Assembly: GCA_024449915.1 (NCBI GenBank)
Contig: JAMZAV010003211.1
Coordinates: forward strand, 49,637 to 113,636
Reading direction: 5' to 3'
Length of the DNA: 64,000 nucleotides
Source: Sweltsa coloradensis
Lineage: Eukaryota > Arthropoda > Insecta > Plecoptera > Chloroperlidae
In this document: in pieces, positions 21,143 through 32,204 of the stretch
How the letters are laid out: every line of letters starts with the position of its first letter
Position numbering within the stretch: the first letter of the stretch is position 1
The notes under the pieces: generated by a model
What the model saw: only the letters and a program-made list of their open reading frames with translations
What the model was told of the DNA's origin: nothing
Databases searched by the model: none
Translations under genes and position numbers: made by a program

Positions 21143-22719
21143 ATGGAGTTTGGTAAAAGTTGTAGATTGGAGGCAGAAATTAAATGGAATAATTATAAAG
21201 CTGATAAAAAAGCTATTAAAAGGGAATTTGAAGAACGATTTGATAGTTGGAATGAAGATGAATGGCATGATTTGGATATTATAGGGAATACATTTGTTAA
21301 AGTTTGTCATGAATTGAGAGAAAAGCTGGTGCCAAAAAGAGTTATTAAATTAAATAATGATCCGATTTTTTATACTAAAGAAGTTAAGTGATTAAAAGTA
21401 AAAACAAGAAAACTTAATAATGAAATGCGGAATTCAGGGTTAGTCAAGAATAAAATAAGGGAGCTAAGGAATCAATTAGATAAATTAAAGAAGGGTGCAA
21501 AGAATAAATATTTAGAGAGTATGTTTAATGAACAAAACCGACAAAAAAGTTGGAATAGTATGTATAAATATGTAAATAGCCAAAAGAGACATGTAGATTT
21601 GCCCACATTAGTTGATGAAAATAGAAACGAATTCATAACGGACAGTGAGAAGGCGGAGGCTCTTAATCAATACTATGGCAAAGTTTTCCACACTGAAGGT
21701 ATTGGGGGATATGAAAGTAAAAATAATGATTGGGATGATAGTGAAGTAGTGATAACTGATAATGATATCATTAGTGTTATTAGAAAACTTAATAATAATA
21801 AATCTCCAGGGCCAGATGGAATAACTAATATATTTATAAAAGCAGCTGGATGGGGAATAGTGCCATACTTCAAGAAATTATTTCAGACATCTATAAATCT
21901 GGGAAAACTGCCAGATCAGTGGAAACAAGCAATAGTTGTTCCAATTTATAAAGGTGGGGGGAAGGGACGACTAGGTTATTATAGACCTGTCAGTCTTACG
22001 TCTTCAGTGTGTAAAATAATGCAGAGGATTATGGATGTGAAGATTAAGAACATAATTGAAATGGAGGATTGTCAAGTACATAACATGGATTCCGGAAGGG
22101 TTATTCTTGTGAAACTCAGATAACAGGGTTTACTCAGGACATAGCTGACACACTTGATAATAATGGTAGGATTGATGCAATATTTATAGATTTTCAAAAA
22201 GCATTTGATAAAGTAACTCATAAGCTTGTAATGGAGAAATTTGGAAACAAAATAAGAAATAATAAAATTGTGAACTGGGTTGGAGAATTTCTGAGAAATA
22301 GAACTCAAAGAGTCAGAGTGGGAAATGTAATTTCTGAAGAGATTAATGTAGCTTCAGGAGTACCTCAAGGCAGTGTGTTAGGATCAAATTTGTTTATTAT
22401 ATTTATAGATGACATACAAGTAGTAATAAAATCCAAAATTCGACTTTTTGCAGATGATGGGGTGTTATATAGGGAAATAAAGGAAGATGAAGATGTTCTT
22501 ATAATTAAAGAAGGTTTAACAGTAATTGAAAAATGGGTAGATATAAATAAATTGGGTTTAAATGTGAGTAAATGTAAGGTTATTTCATTTAACAGAGCAA
22601 AGAAAAAAGCGGAAATAAACTATAAGCTGTGTGGTAAAACACTAGATGTTGTCATCAATTACAAATACTTAGGAGTGTTCATTGATAACAATTTGGATTG
22701 GGGGCGTTTGTTCATATAA
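21143..22719 (+). pseudogene. Non-LTR retrotransposon RT block, frameshifted
   Basis: Three successive frames (21143-21391, 21425-22123 and about 22123-22719) together encode an ORF2 segment. In order they show a basic linker (KNKIRELRNQLDKLKKGAK), the GPDGI motif in NNNKSPGPDGI, VVPIYKGGG and YYRPVSLTSSVCK, motif A IFIDFQKAFDKVTH, motif B GVPQGSVLGSNLF, motif C RLFADDG, and the thumb YKYLGVFID. The catalytic aspartates of motifs A and C are present, so the RT core is well preserved. At least two frameshifts or stops break it (near 21391 and 22123). The endonuclease is missing 5' and the C-terminus is missing after DNNLDW. Codon use is strongly AT-rich. It probably belongs to the Jockey/CR1 group; clade not determined. 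Confidence 0.85.
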
Positions 22720-22733
22720 ATATATATATATAT
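22707..22733. repeat. (TA)n run
   Basis: A short TATATA run at the 3' edge of the LINE block, possibly part of its junction with the minisatellite. Confidence 0.7.
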
Positions 22734-22737
22734 ATAA

Positions 22738-23010
22738 TAGGAACATAAATAAGGTTCATACTTAACATCGTACGGCCCAACAGAAACTAGGCATTTAATT
22801 AGGAACGGAAATAAGGTTCATACTTTATAAAGTAAGGCCAAACAGAACCTAGGCAAATAATTAGGAACTTAAATAAGGTTCATACTTCATATCGTACGGC
22901 CATAGATACTAGTATCGTACGGCCCTACAGATACTTGGCAATTAATTAGGAACGGAAATAAGGTTCATACTTCATATTGTACGGCCCTACAGGAACTAGG
23001 CAATTAATTA
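22738..23010 (+). repeat. 62-bp minisatellite, right part
   Basis: About four to five units built on TTAGGAACGGAAATAAGGTT, CATACTTCATATCGTACGG and CCCTACAG...CTAGGCAATTAA. Degraded inverse units occur at 56410-56750. Confidence 0.75.
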
Positions 23011-23104
23011 ACTGCCTCCATTGCAACCGAGTAGCATCTAGGAGGCAGTGATTTTTTCAAAAGCAAAACCATTGTCGTTGAAAGAGTTCCTTAACATGTA
23101 AAGC

Positions 23105-23323
23105 CTATTTTTCAGTTTATTATTTCTTGTAGGTTTAAACCGAGATGGATTTTGCTCATTTTGTTATCAGTTCTAAGTTTACCTGGTCACGGATGTCTGT
23201 TTAAAATTAAAGCTCAATCTATTGGCCGTTCGGCCGTATGGGACCGGACAAACATTTTACAGACACAGTCACGACGAGACCCGATCGAGTGGCGTTATAA
23301 ATCCTCATTCGCTTCGCTCACTC
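23105..23323 (-). mobile_element. F4 Helentron-like 5' end, minus strand
   Basis: On the minus strand it starts TTAGACGAGTGAGCGAAGCG. It continues with CGGCCGAACGGCC and AGACATCCGTGACCAGG and ends around TAAACCTACAAGAAATAA. The same block runs on the plus strand from 58881. The 145-aa frame starting at 23152 is repeat sequence. Confidence 0.6.
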
Positions 23324-23661
23324 GTCTAATTAATTCATTTAAACAAATGTGTGGATTTTTTTCGATTGGGCGGGGAGATGACTTTCTTTGTTTCTACGTG
23401 CTCAAGCCTAGGCTCAAGCACTATACACTGCAACATGACTTTTTTCAGGTATTGTGGCTTATAGTTATGTACGTCGTGACTGGATGCGTAACAATGTCAA
23501 ATATAAATATAAATATATTTCCACCCTTGTCCCTTGCACATGATTTTAGGGTACTCGAATGTATGTTCCTTGCTATTCGTTTGATATAAGCACCATGGTG
23601 CGTTTGCAAGTCTTGGGAAGGAACGCGTTTCTTTAATCAGGAACGTTCCTATTCTTACACT
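23324..23661. other. Spacer
   Basis: No recognisable gene or repeat. Confidence 0.4.
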
Positions 23662-25243
23662 AGGCTGCTTTGCGAACGCTTTTTCTAGTCGCGTTGATGG
23701 ATGAACTTTTTAGTAAGTTTTTAGTATGCGTTAGATCTCTTTACTTATTAAAGTCCCATTGCAAAATCATTTTTGTTAAATTAAGATATTTGTTATAAAG
23801 CAGTATTAGGGAACACACACGTGACGTCACAGCTCGGCGGCAAGTGGCCGCGGATCTTACTGATGGACAAGCATCCTCATTTCGCAAGTTGACGCCCGAT
23901 GAACGGCTCAACAAATATCACGCTCTAACTTTTATCCTATTCATTATTTGGACAAAACTTAAGAGCAATAATATTTAGCAAACATATCATTTCTTCTAAT
24001 AGCGATTATTTCGATTTTTTTTACAGAACCGTTAGCTCGTTATAACAATGAACGCATTATAAATGACAAAATTATCAACAACTTTAAGTCTTTTCAACTT
24101 CAATTGACACCAAACTACTGATTGGATTTCAAAAAGAATTCTCTCTAAATATGCATCTAACTAATAAGACAAGAAATAAATAAACTTTCTCGATAGAAAA
24201 AGTACAGAACGAAATTTTACAGCATAGCGTGCAGTTTTTCACGGCTCATCCGCACGTCAAAAGCGCGTATTTTAGATGAAAACACATACCATGCGTTTTA
24301 CCCTATGCTATAAATTTTCGTTCTGTGCACTTTCTATCTAGAAAGTTTATTTATTTCTTGTCTAAACAGTCCGATGAATTTTTTGAAAGCGGTCTTGTCA
24401 AAATCCGATCACTAGATTTTTGTCAATTGAAGTTGTTTTATTAAATTTCATAAAAAACAAGTAAAAGTCTTAAATTTTATTTTAATACGTAGATCGAAAT
24501 AACAAGTTAACGGCCGTCTAAAAATTCAAAGTAATCGCTATCAGAAGGAATGATATATTTGCTAAATATTATTCCTCTTAAGTTTTTCCCCAATAATGAA
24601 CAGGATAAAAGTTGGAGCGTGATAAGTTGTGCGACGTTCAGCAGGCGTCCACTTGCGAACCGATGGTTGCTTGTCCATCAGTTGGGCTCAAAACGGAGAA
24701 TACCCCTCATTCCCCTCGATTTGTGACGTAGTTGTGTGTACCCTATAGAATGTAAGATATCTGGAGGCCTGAAGATTTGCTTTTTGAACGCATGTAGGTG
24801 ATTGTTGTCAAGTTTCTATGGTTGTTTGTTAATTATTATACACCTCAAAAAATCATATAAAAAACCTCAATTTCTTTGGATTCTGGCTAATTTTTCTATT
24901 TTTTCTTTCAAGCGGCAATACATCACCATTACCTTAATGTCCATGTGAAATATGAACGCTGTAGCCCCACCCTTTTGGTCAGAATCGGACCAAATATCAC
25001 GAAAATATCGCATGAAAATCGAGAAAAATCGTAAAAGTACGACATTCATGAGAAATATTTCTTCGATTATACCCAAAAACGTAGCAGGTCTAAGTTCAGA
25101 GATTTCGAAGGTCCCCTCCAATTTTTTTCAAGATATGTATATGCCGTTTGCCCGGTAGATCGCGAACAGTCAGAAGAAAAAAAATACCCGATGGAGCTAA
25201 TTTTTGGGGGGGTCAGTTAAATTGAAGTCTGCGATTCGCTTAT
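23662..25243 (-). mobile_element. F1b Helentron-like element, interrupted
   Basis: The 3' terminus variant is AACGCGACTAGAAAAAGCGTT then CGCAAAGCAGCCTAG, a subfamily shared with 25274, 27676 and 28554. Homology to F1 stops near 23753 and resumes near 24777 (GCTTTTTGAACGCATG). The intervening DNA holds a 937-bp palindrome. The single internal unit and the CCTCCAATTTTTTTCAAG side are recognisable. The 5' end is eroded (ATTGCATAAGCGAATCG). Confidence 0.65.
23808..24744. mobile_element. 937-bp foldback element inside F1b
   Basis: The arms begin AGGGAACACACACGTGACGT on the left and AGGGTACACACAACTACGT on the right (inverted). They stay alignable almost to the centre, where ACAGAACGAAATTTTACAGC faces its inverse across a loop of about 75-80 bp. 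Arm identity falls and rises along the length, so it is old. It has no coding capacity. The left tip contains CACGTG overlapping TGACGTCA. Confidence 0.8.
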
Positions 25244-25273
25244 GCAATCAGGAACTTGTAACGTGAAAAGTTA

Positions 25274-25842
25274 CTAGGCCGCTTCGCGAACGCTTTTTTT
25301 AGTCGCGTTGATAAATGAGCTTATTTCTAAGTTTTTGGTTTGCGTGGGATTTCTTTACTTTTGCAACTGCTTTTTGAACGCATTGTAGGTGATTGTTGTC
25401 AAGTTTCTATCGTTACTTATTAATTGTTATTATACACCTAAAAAAACTCATATTAAAACCTTTATTTCAAAGAATTCTGACTAACTTTTTCAACTTTTTC
25501 TTTCAAAAGGCAATACATCACCATTACCTTAATGTACATGTTAAATATACACGTTGTAGCCCCATTGTTGGTCATAATCGGCCCAAATATCACGAAAATA
25601 TCGCATTAAATAATCGGGAAAAAAAATCGTAAAAGTACGATATTCATGAGAAATATTTATTTGATTATACCCAAAGACGTGGCACGACTAAGTTCAGAAA
25701 TTTCGAAGGTCCCGTCAAATTTTCATCAAGATCGCATATGCCGTTTGCCCGGTAGAGAGCGAACAAACAGACAGAAAAAAACACCTGAGCTAAATTTTGT
25801 TGGGGGTCAGTGAAATTGAAGTCTTATCGCTTCGCTCATCCA
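25274..25842 (-). mobile_element. F1b Helentron-like element, minus strand
   Basis: 569 bp, complete at both ends, with one rather than two internal units. The 3' end on the minus strand is AACGCGACTAAAAAAAGCG then TTCGCGAAGCGGCCTAG. The 5' end is TGGATGAGCGAAGCG with an inserted AT (GATAAGAC). Confidence 0.75.
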
Positions 25843-26901
25843 ACTATTTCGTGGGAACTTGCAACGATTTTAACTTTCCTTTATAAGTTATTTTCGCCGT
25901 CGTTCTCGTAATCCCGTCCAATTCCAGTACTTGCTATCGTAACATTTAGTTTGCAAATATATATAAAGACTTCCCGTTGTTTTTTATTGCTCTACCCCCT
26001 CGTCAGATTAAGGGTGGTGAAGGCGGACGGTTTCCTTGTGAAAATTATCGGTAGCTTTTTCTATTCACTTTACTAGATAATAGGTATGATACATTAACTA
26101 CTATCACAGCTATTATTATTTAAATTAAATCAGTTATTTTGTAAGGATCGTCAAAGGAACTAAGTTCCTTTTGAGAAATGTCCGAGATCATTTTATTTTT
26201 TAGTAGTGGAAATGTGGATCAGTACTTTTTAGCAGAAGTATAACTTAACTTTTCAAAGTTCTGTTTTTGGGGGATCTTGCCCAAGACTGCAATAATTTAT
26301 GAATAATATGATATTCTACCACTTACACCGTGTCCTTATTCCTTTGCGGCAAACTACTCGCTCGATGGTATAATGACGTATTATCTCTGATCGTGATATC
26401 GCCATGCATCGCATCGCATCTGTGCGACAGTTACAAGGACGCTATCCCTTTCCCGCTCATCGTGGATGATACGTGTCGAATTTCATCCAATTTATCTCGG
26501 CCCATTGTGTTAACCAATTGACCTCCGCTCTGGCCTTATTCCCAGCGGCCTTATTCGGAGAAACTGTCTTGTGTTTAAGACGGCCGAGACGAGTCGAGTT
26601 GAAAGCTCCAGTTAACCAAACGTCTAGTCTGTGTGTGCTACTGCGAGAAGAAAGTTTGTTGTTGTTGTGGTAGTGGCCGCGCGCTGCTTGGTAATAATTA
26701 CGGCACTGCAGTGTTTTCAAGAGTAGGTTTATACGGGAATTATACCATGAAGGCCTACAGACAGTCTTTTTTTTCACTGTAAATTCACAAAACGATGACG
26801 ATCGTCAATAGTGTGTTCTTCATTCGAGAAATACATTTTCTATAATTTGACAGAGATAAAATAAAATGCGTATATTTCTAGTTTAGTTTCAAGTCAATAT
26901 T
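25843..26901. other. Low-repeat spacer with a GC-richer patch
   Basis: The patch at 26330-26760 is more balanced in composition and carries overlapping open frames on both strands (63-106 aa). None shows a recognisable domain or splice context, so no gene is called. It could be a promoter or 5' UTR. Confidence 0.35.
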
Positions 26902-27666
26902 TGGATGAGCGTAGCGAGCGAAGCGAAGATTCCATTTCACTACACTGGAGAAAAAAAATCCGGAATGTTTTTTTTCTTTCTTTCTTTTTTTTTGTATTTT
27001 TGTCTGTTTGTTAACACGATTCCGGCTAAACCGATACTCCGATTGCGATGAAATTTTATGGAGGTCTTCGAAATCTCTGAACTTAGAACTGCCACGTTTT
27101 TGAGCACAATCAGAAAATTATTTCTCATGAAAATCGTAATTTTACGATTTTTTTCGATTTTTCTAAAATTTCTTCGACTTACAATACCTACATGCTTTGT
27201 CCGATTGTAATGATTTTTTCACAGAACCCTAATTTCATGAATTGATATGTTCATGTGAAATTTGAGCGTTATCAAAAAATTGTTTTTTACGAAAATCGCA
27301 ATTTTACGACTTTTTTTATTTTTTAAATTTCTTCAGCCTTTAACACCTACATGCTTTATCCGATTGTAATAATTTTTTCATAGAACCTTGATTTTATAAA
27401 TTAATATATTCGTGTAAAATTTGTGCGCAATCGAAGCATTATTTCTTATGAAAATTTCAAGAAACGATTTTTTCCTTTTTTTAAATTACGATTAATTGAA
27501 AAAAAATTTAAGTAAATTTTTTATTTAATTTGATTTAATTTTTAAAAAAATTTCAACTTAGTAATGAATTTTTCACAGAACAACAGAAAATCCGCTTAAC
27601 ACATGGCAGCTCAATGCACCAATTACGCTCATCCAACAACGCGGCGGGACCTAAGCGTTTTCCTAG
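26902..27666 (+). mobile_element. F2 Helentron-like element, complete
   Basis: 765 bp and the best F2 copy. It starts TGGATGAGCGTAGCGAGCG and ends ACGCTCATCCAACAACGCGG, then CGGGACCTAAGCGTTTTCCTAG (read as two adjoining parts). It is flanked by T on each side. Internal units of about 155 bp repeat with TTTCTCATGAAAATCG and CCGATTGTAAT. It differs from F1 through most of the middle but shares TTCGAAATCTCTGAACTTAGA and the terminal hairpin, so F1 and F2 are sister families. Confidence 0.8.
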
Positions 27667-27675
27667 TTTGGTAAT

Positions 27676-28428
27676 TGGATGAGCGAAGCGAAGACTTCAA
27701 TTTCACTGACCCCTCAAAAAACTTGGCTCTGTTTTTTTTTCTTTTATTTTGTCTGTTCGCTCTCTACCCTGCAAACGGCATATCGATGGTGAAGAACCAA
27801 TACCTTCTATCTGCCAGAAAGCAAATTGTTCAGGAGAGCATTAAAACTGATTTTAAAAAAGTAACTAGTTGGTGGCAGATAGAAGATATTGATGTAAGGT
27901 AGTACGTGTATCCATAGATACAAAAATCTCATTTTTGCAGAAAATGGCAGATACAAAGTTTTGGTTCTTCACCATCGATATACGGTCTTGATGGAAAATT
28001 GGAGGTGACCTTCGAAATCTCTGAACTTAGACCTGCCACGTTTTTTGGTACAATCGAATATCGTACTTTAACGATATTTTTTCGATTTTTAGTGCAATAT
28101 TTTCGTGACATTTGGGCCGATTCTGACCTAACGGGTGGGGCTACAACGTTCATATTTTACATGGACATTAAGGGTATGGTGATGTATTGCCTTTTAAAGG
28201 AAAAAGTTGAAAAAGTCAGCCAGAATCCGTATAAATAAAGGTTTTAATATAAGTTTATTTACGAAAAAAATAACAATTGACGTGTTACAATAGAAACTTG
28301 GCAACAATCACCTACAATGCGTTCAAAAAGCGCTGTAAAAAGTAAAGAGATCCCATGCAAACTGAAAACTTTATCAAAAGCTCTTCCATCAACGCGACTA
28401 AATAAAGCGTTCGCGAAGCGGCCTATAG
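27676..28428 (+). mobile_element. F1b Helentron-like element with MITE insertion
   Basis: It lies only 9 bp after the end of the F2 element. It starts TGGATGAGCGAAGCGAAGAC and ends AACGCGACTAAATAAAGCG then TTCGCGAAGCGGCCTAT. A small TIR element occupies 27783-27978, splitting the GCAAACGGCATAT block. Confidence 0.7.
27783..27978. mobile_element. 196-bp MITE inside F1b
   Basis: The terminal inverted repeats start TCGATGGTGAAGAACCAA and remain similar for about 38 bp (through TATCTGCCA). The uninterrupted F1 sequence at this site reads GGCATAT. The insertion is therefore consistent with a TA target duplication (27781-27782 and 27979-27980) or an ATAT duplication, because the junction is palindromic. 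No coding capacity. A TA target would fit Tc1/mariner-type MITEs. Confidence 0.75.
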
Positions 28429-28553
28429 TTATACGCATTTGAAAAATGTGTGATTTGGCGGGCAGTGAAAAACGGATTTTTGCCATCTTGAAAGGAGGCT
28501 GCACATTGTGACGCCAATACTCACATTTTACGACAAGTTCAATGGGAAGTAAA

Positions 28554-28860
28554 CTATAGGCCGCTGCGCGAACGCTTTTTTAAGTCGCGCTGATGGATGA
28601 GCTTTTTTGTAAGTTTTTAGTTTGTGTGGGATCTCTTTACTTTTGCAAGTGCTTTTAAACGCATTGTTGTTGATTGTTGTCAAGTTTCTATGGTTACTGG
28701 TTAATTGTTATTATATACCTCAAAATACTTTTATTAAAACGTTTATTCTATGGATTCTGGCTAACTTTTTATTTTTTTTCTTACAGAAGGCAATACATCA
28801 CCATTGCCTTAATGTCCATGTGCAATATGAACGTTGTAGCCCCACCCGTTTGGTCAGAAT
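28554..28860 (-). mobile_element. F1b element, truncated by satellite
   Basis: The CTATAGGCCGCTGCGCGAACG terminus (complement of the F1b 3' end) and the first internal unit are present up to CCCGTTTGGTCAGAATC. There the 70-bp satellite begins and the rest of the element is missing. Confidence 0.7.
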
Positions 28861-29687
28861 CAGTTTAACAGTTCTGAAACACGTGGTTTGATCGCAATAC
28901 CCGGAAGCACATGGGTTTGACAGGACCTGACAGTTTAACAGTTCTGAAACACGTGGTTTGATCGTAATACCCGGAAACACATGGGTTTGACAGGACCTGA
29001 CAGTTTAACAGTTCTGAAACACGTGGGTTGATCGTAATACCCGGAAGCACATGGGTTTGACAGGACCTGACAGTTTAACAGTTCTGAAACACGTGGTTTG
29101 ATCGTAATACCCGGAAGCACATGGGTTTGACAGGACCTGACAGTTTAACAGTTCTGAAACACGTGGTTTGATCGTAATACCCGGAAGCACATGGGTTTGA
29201 CAGGACCTGACAGTTTAACAGTTCTGAAACACGTGGTTTGATCGTAATACCCGGAAGCACATGAGTTTGACAGGACCTGACAGTTTAACAGTTCTGAAAC
29301 ACGTGGTTGGATCGTAATACCCGGAAGCACATGGGTTTGACAGGACCTGACAGTTTAACAGTTCTGAAACACGTGGTTTGATCGTAATACCCGGAAGCAC
29401 ATGGGTTTGACAGGACCTGACAGTTTAACAGTTCTGAAACACGTGGTTTGATCGTAATACCCGGAAGCACATGAGTTTGACAGGATCTGACAGTTTAACA
29501 GTTTTGAACACGTGGTTTGATCGCAATACCCGGAAGCACATGGGTTTGACAGGACCTGACAGTTTAACAGTTCTGAAACACGTGGTTTGATCGTAATACC
29601 CGGAAGCACATGGGTTTCACAGGACCTGACAGTTTAACAGTTCTGAAACACGTGGTTGGATCGTAATACCCGGAAGCACATGGGTTG
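28861..29687 (+). repeat. 70-bp tandem satellite, about 12 units
   Basis: The unit begins CAGTTTAACAGTTCTGAAAC and includes ACACGTGGTTTGATCG, AATACCCGGAAGCACATGGG and TTTGACAGGACCTGA. Units are very similar with scattered single changes, and one unit near 29500 is shortened by a base. The regularly spaced 61-aa minus-strand frames are satellite translation, not genes. Confidence 0.95.
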
Positions 29688-30470
29688 CGGACGACAGTTT
29701 GTTTTGTGAGAATACGAAGAATTTACCACCATTTCACAGTTCTAAATCGTATTTGTGATAACACACAATACAGAAACACGATTAACATTTCAAACCCTTA
29801 ACGTATAGGAAACATTTGTTTTACATACATTAAAGTTTGAAACCTATCCATACAAGCACGTGATTAAAATACCGGTTCTCATTCTCCTGTTTGATATAAC
29901 CCGAAGATTTTAATGCTCTTTAACATTCTGGACACGGGTATGATCGTATTACCTAAACCGAGGGCAACTTTACTTTAACGTTCTGAAACGACGGGTTTAT
30001 CGCTAAAGCCAACTTTGTAAGGACCTACATTGAAACACGCAGAACCGATGCGGAACCGACACATCAACAGTTTTTGACACCCTTCAGACTGTCTCTCAAC
30101 ATACTTTGATAACTCACTCCCATCACTTTCCTAATACCTGTTGTACATGGTTTTTTTTCTATCGAGTTTATAAATGCCATTCCTAACTAAGTGAAAACGA
30201 TAACAGTTCCACCGCGTTAGGATTACTCTTTTTAATGCTTTTAATTTGAGTGGGACCACTGTCTTGCACGTCTTTGTTAAGGTACTTTCTTACGTGATGT
30301 GTCGCAAGGTTTCACTCGTCTAAAGTTAACTTTGTACTATAAACCAAAAAACACAACAACGCTTTATTCTCACGACTGTCTCGTCTGACTACTTCACTCC
30401 CTCCCTTCCTTATACCTGTGGCCATGGTTTTTTTATCTATCGTGTTTCCACTAAAAAGTGCGTAGATTCT
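29688..30470 (+). repeat. Degraded satellite and F1-like remnants
   Basis: Diverged satellite-like units appear near 29910 (TTTAACATTCTGGACACGGG) and 29978 (TTTAACGTTCTGAAACGACG). A degraded F1 3' end lies near 30190-30290 (CCACCGCGTTAGGATTA, GAGTGGGACCACTG). TACCTGTTG(T)ACATGG near 30140 recurs as TACCTGTGGCCATGG near 30410, just before the intact F1. Confidence 0.5.
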
Positions 30471-30471
30471 A

Positions 30472-31852
30472 CTAGGAAAACGCTAAAGTCCCGCCGCGTT
30501 GATGGATGAGCTTTTTTTGTAAGTTTTTAGTTTGCGTGGGACCACTTTTCTTTTGCAAGTGCTTTGTGAATGTCTTGTAGGTGGTTGTTGTCAAGTTTCT
30601 ACTGTTACTTGTTAATTGTTATTATAAATTAAAAAAAATCATATTAAAACCTTTATTCTATGGATTCTGGCTTACTTTTTCAACTTTTTCTTTCAAAAAA
30701 GCAATACATAACCATAACCTTAATGCACATGTAAAACATGAACGTTGTAGCCCTACCCGTTTGGTCAGAATCGGCCCAAATGTTACGAAAAATCGCACTA
30801 AAAATCGAAAAAAATCGTAAAAGTATGATATTCATGAGAAATATTTCTTCTAATTGGATGAGCGAAGCGAAGACTTCAATTTCACTGAACCCCAAAAAAT
30901 TTAGCTCGGGTGTTTTTTTTTTTTTGTTTGTTTTTCTGTCTGTTTGTTAACTCTCTACCAGGCAAACGGCATATCCGATCTTGATGAAAATTTGAGGGGA
31001 CCTTCGAAATCTCAGAACTTAGAGGTGTATTGTTTTTGGGTACAATCGTAGAAATATGTCTCATGAATATCGTACTTTTACGATTTTTTTCGATTTTTAG
31101 TGCGATATTTTCGTGACATTTGGGCCGATTCTGACCAAACGGGTTGGGCTACAACGTTCATATTATACATGGACATTAAAGTTATGGTGATGTAGTACCT
31201 TTTGAAAGAAAAAGTTGAAAAAGTTAGCCGGAATTCATAGAAATAAAGCTTTTAATATAAGTTTTTTGGATTTTTTGCGATATTTTCGTGCCATTTGGGC
31301 CAATTCTGACCAAACGGGTGGGGCTTCAACGTTCATATTATACATGGACATTAAGGTTATGGTGATAAAGTACCTTTTGAAAGAAAAAGTTGACAAAATT
31401 ACCCAGAATCCATAGAAATAAAGCTTTTAATATAAGTTTTTAACGGTAAATAATAACAAATTGACAAGTAACAATAGAAATTTGACAACAATCACCTACA
31501 ATGCGTGGACAGCAAAACAAAGCAACAAAGCACTCGCAAAAGTAAAGATATCCCACGCAGACTAAAAACTATAAAAAAAAAAGCTCATCCATCAACGCGG
31601 CGGGACTTTAGCGTTTCCTAGTGTACCCAAAATCGTAGCAAGTCTAAGTTCAGAGATTTCGAAGGTCCCCTGAAATTTTCATCATGATCGCATATGCCGT
31701 TTGCCCGGTAGAGAGCGAACTAACAGACAAAAACACAAAAAAAACAAAAAAACAAATAAACAAACAAACAAACAAACAAAAAAACACCTGAACTAATTTT
31801 TTTGGGGTGTCAGTGAAATTGAAGTATTCGCTTCACTCGCTTCGCTCATCCA
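30472..31852 (-). mobile_element. F1 Helentron-like element (outer, split)
   Basis: The CTAG end is at 30472 and the TGGATGAGC end at 31852 (both read on the minus strand). Removing the nested copy at 30855-31621 leaves about 614 bp with one internal unit. The outer copy stops at GAGAAATATTTCTTCTAAT and resumes with TGTACCCAAAATCG, exactly as in unsplit copies. The 5' end has an extra TCGCTTCACTCGCT duplication. Confidence 0.8.
30855..31621 (+). mobile_element. F1 Helentron-like element (nested)
   Basis: 767 bp, in the opposite orientation to its host copy. It begins TGGATGAGCGAAGCGAAGAC and ends AACGCGGCGGGACTTTAGCG then TTTCCTAG. It has two internal units. The junctions show insertion between two T residues with no other duplication, because the target is known from other F1 copies. 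Confidence 0.85.
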
Positions 31853-31855
31853 ATT

Positions 31856-32204
31856 ACCCCTCGAATCCTCTCAGCCCTAGATTTCGCTGGACCAACGGCA
31901 TCTCTTACAAAACTATAGTTCAGTTCTGGAGAATTCTTCCATCGATATCCGCGTTGCAAAGATGCTCTAGATAGCACTTTTGTGTTTTTTTTTAGTTGCC
32001 GAATGATGCGCAAGCAGCACTGTAGATATTCATAGCCACAAAGATTGTAAAGGCAAGCTACATCATTTAGTAGGCCTTGTATAATCTACATGATTTGATG
32101 TGTAAACTTGGCTAGGCTCCAAGCTGCTTAATTGGCTTTCACTTAAATCGTTTTCTCCATCTTTGGAAAATGTATACTGATACAATTGAGGCATCATTTG
32201 ACTT
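31856..32204 (-). pseudogene. Unidentified coding-like fragment, two overlapping frames
   Basis: One minus-strand frame reads QLYQYTFSKDGENDLSESQL then SSLEPSQVYTSNHVDYTRPT and stops near 32060. The next frame over carries NDVACLYNLCGYEYLQCCLR, IIRQLKKN, SRASLQRGYRWKNSPELNYS and FVRDAVGPAKSRAERIRG up to the F1 boundary at 31856. A single-base frameshift near 32060 would join them into about 125 residues. The amino-acid composition is balanced and protein-like, unlike the surrounding repeats. The family was not recognised. It may be a decayed exon, a transposon ORF, or part of the same locus as 33200-33508. The F1 element at 30472-31852 cuts its downstream end. Confidence 0.4.

Noticed and set aside
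26457..26777. 106-aa minus-strand frame overlapping a 66-aa plus-strand frame
   Set aside because: Neither frame has recognisable motifs, and the overlap of two frames suggests composition rather than coding.
28798..29609. Regularly spaced 61-84 aa minus-strand open frames (MLPGITI...)
   Set aside because: They are translations of the 70-bp satellite, offset by exactly one unit each time, so they are not genes. The 70-bp spacing also is not a CRISPR array, because the whole unit repeats with no variable spacers.
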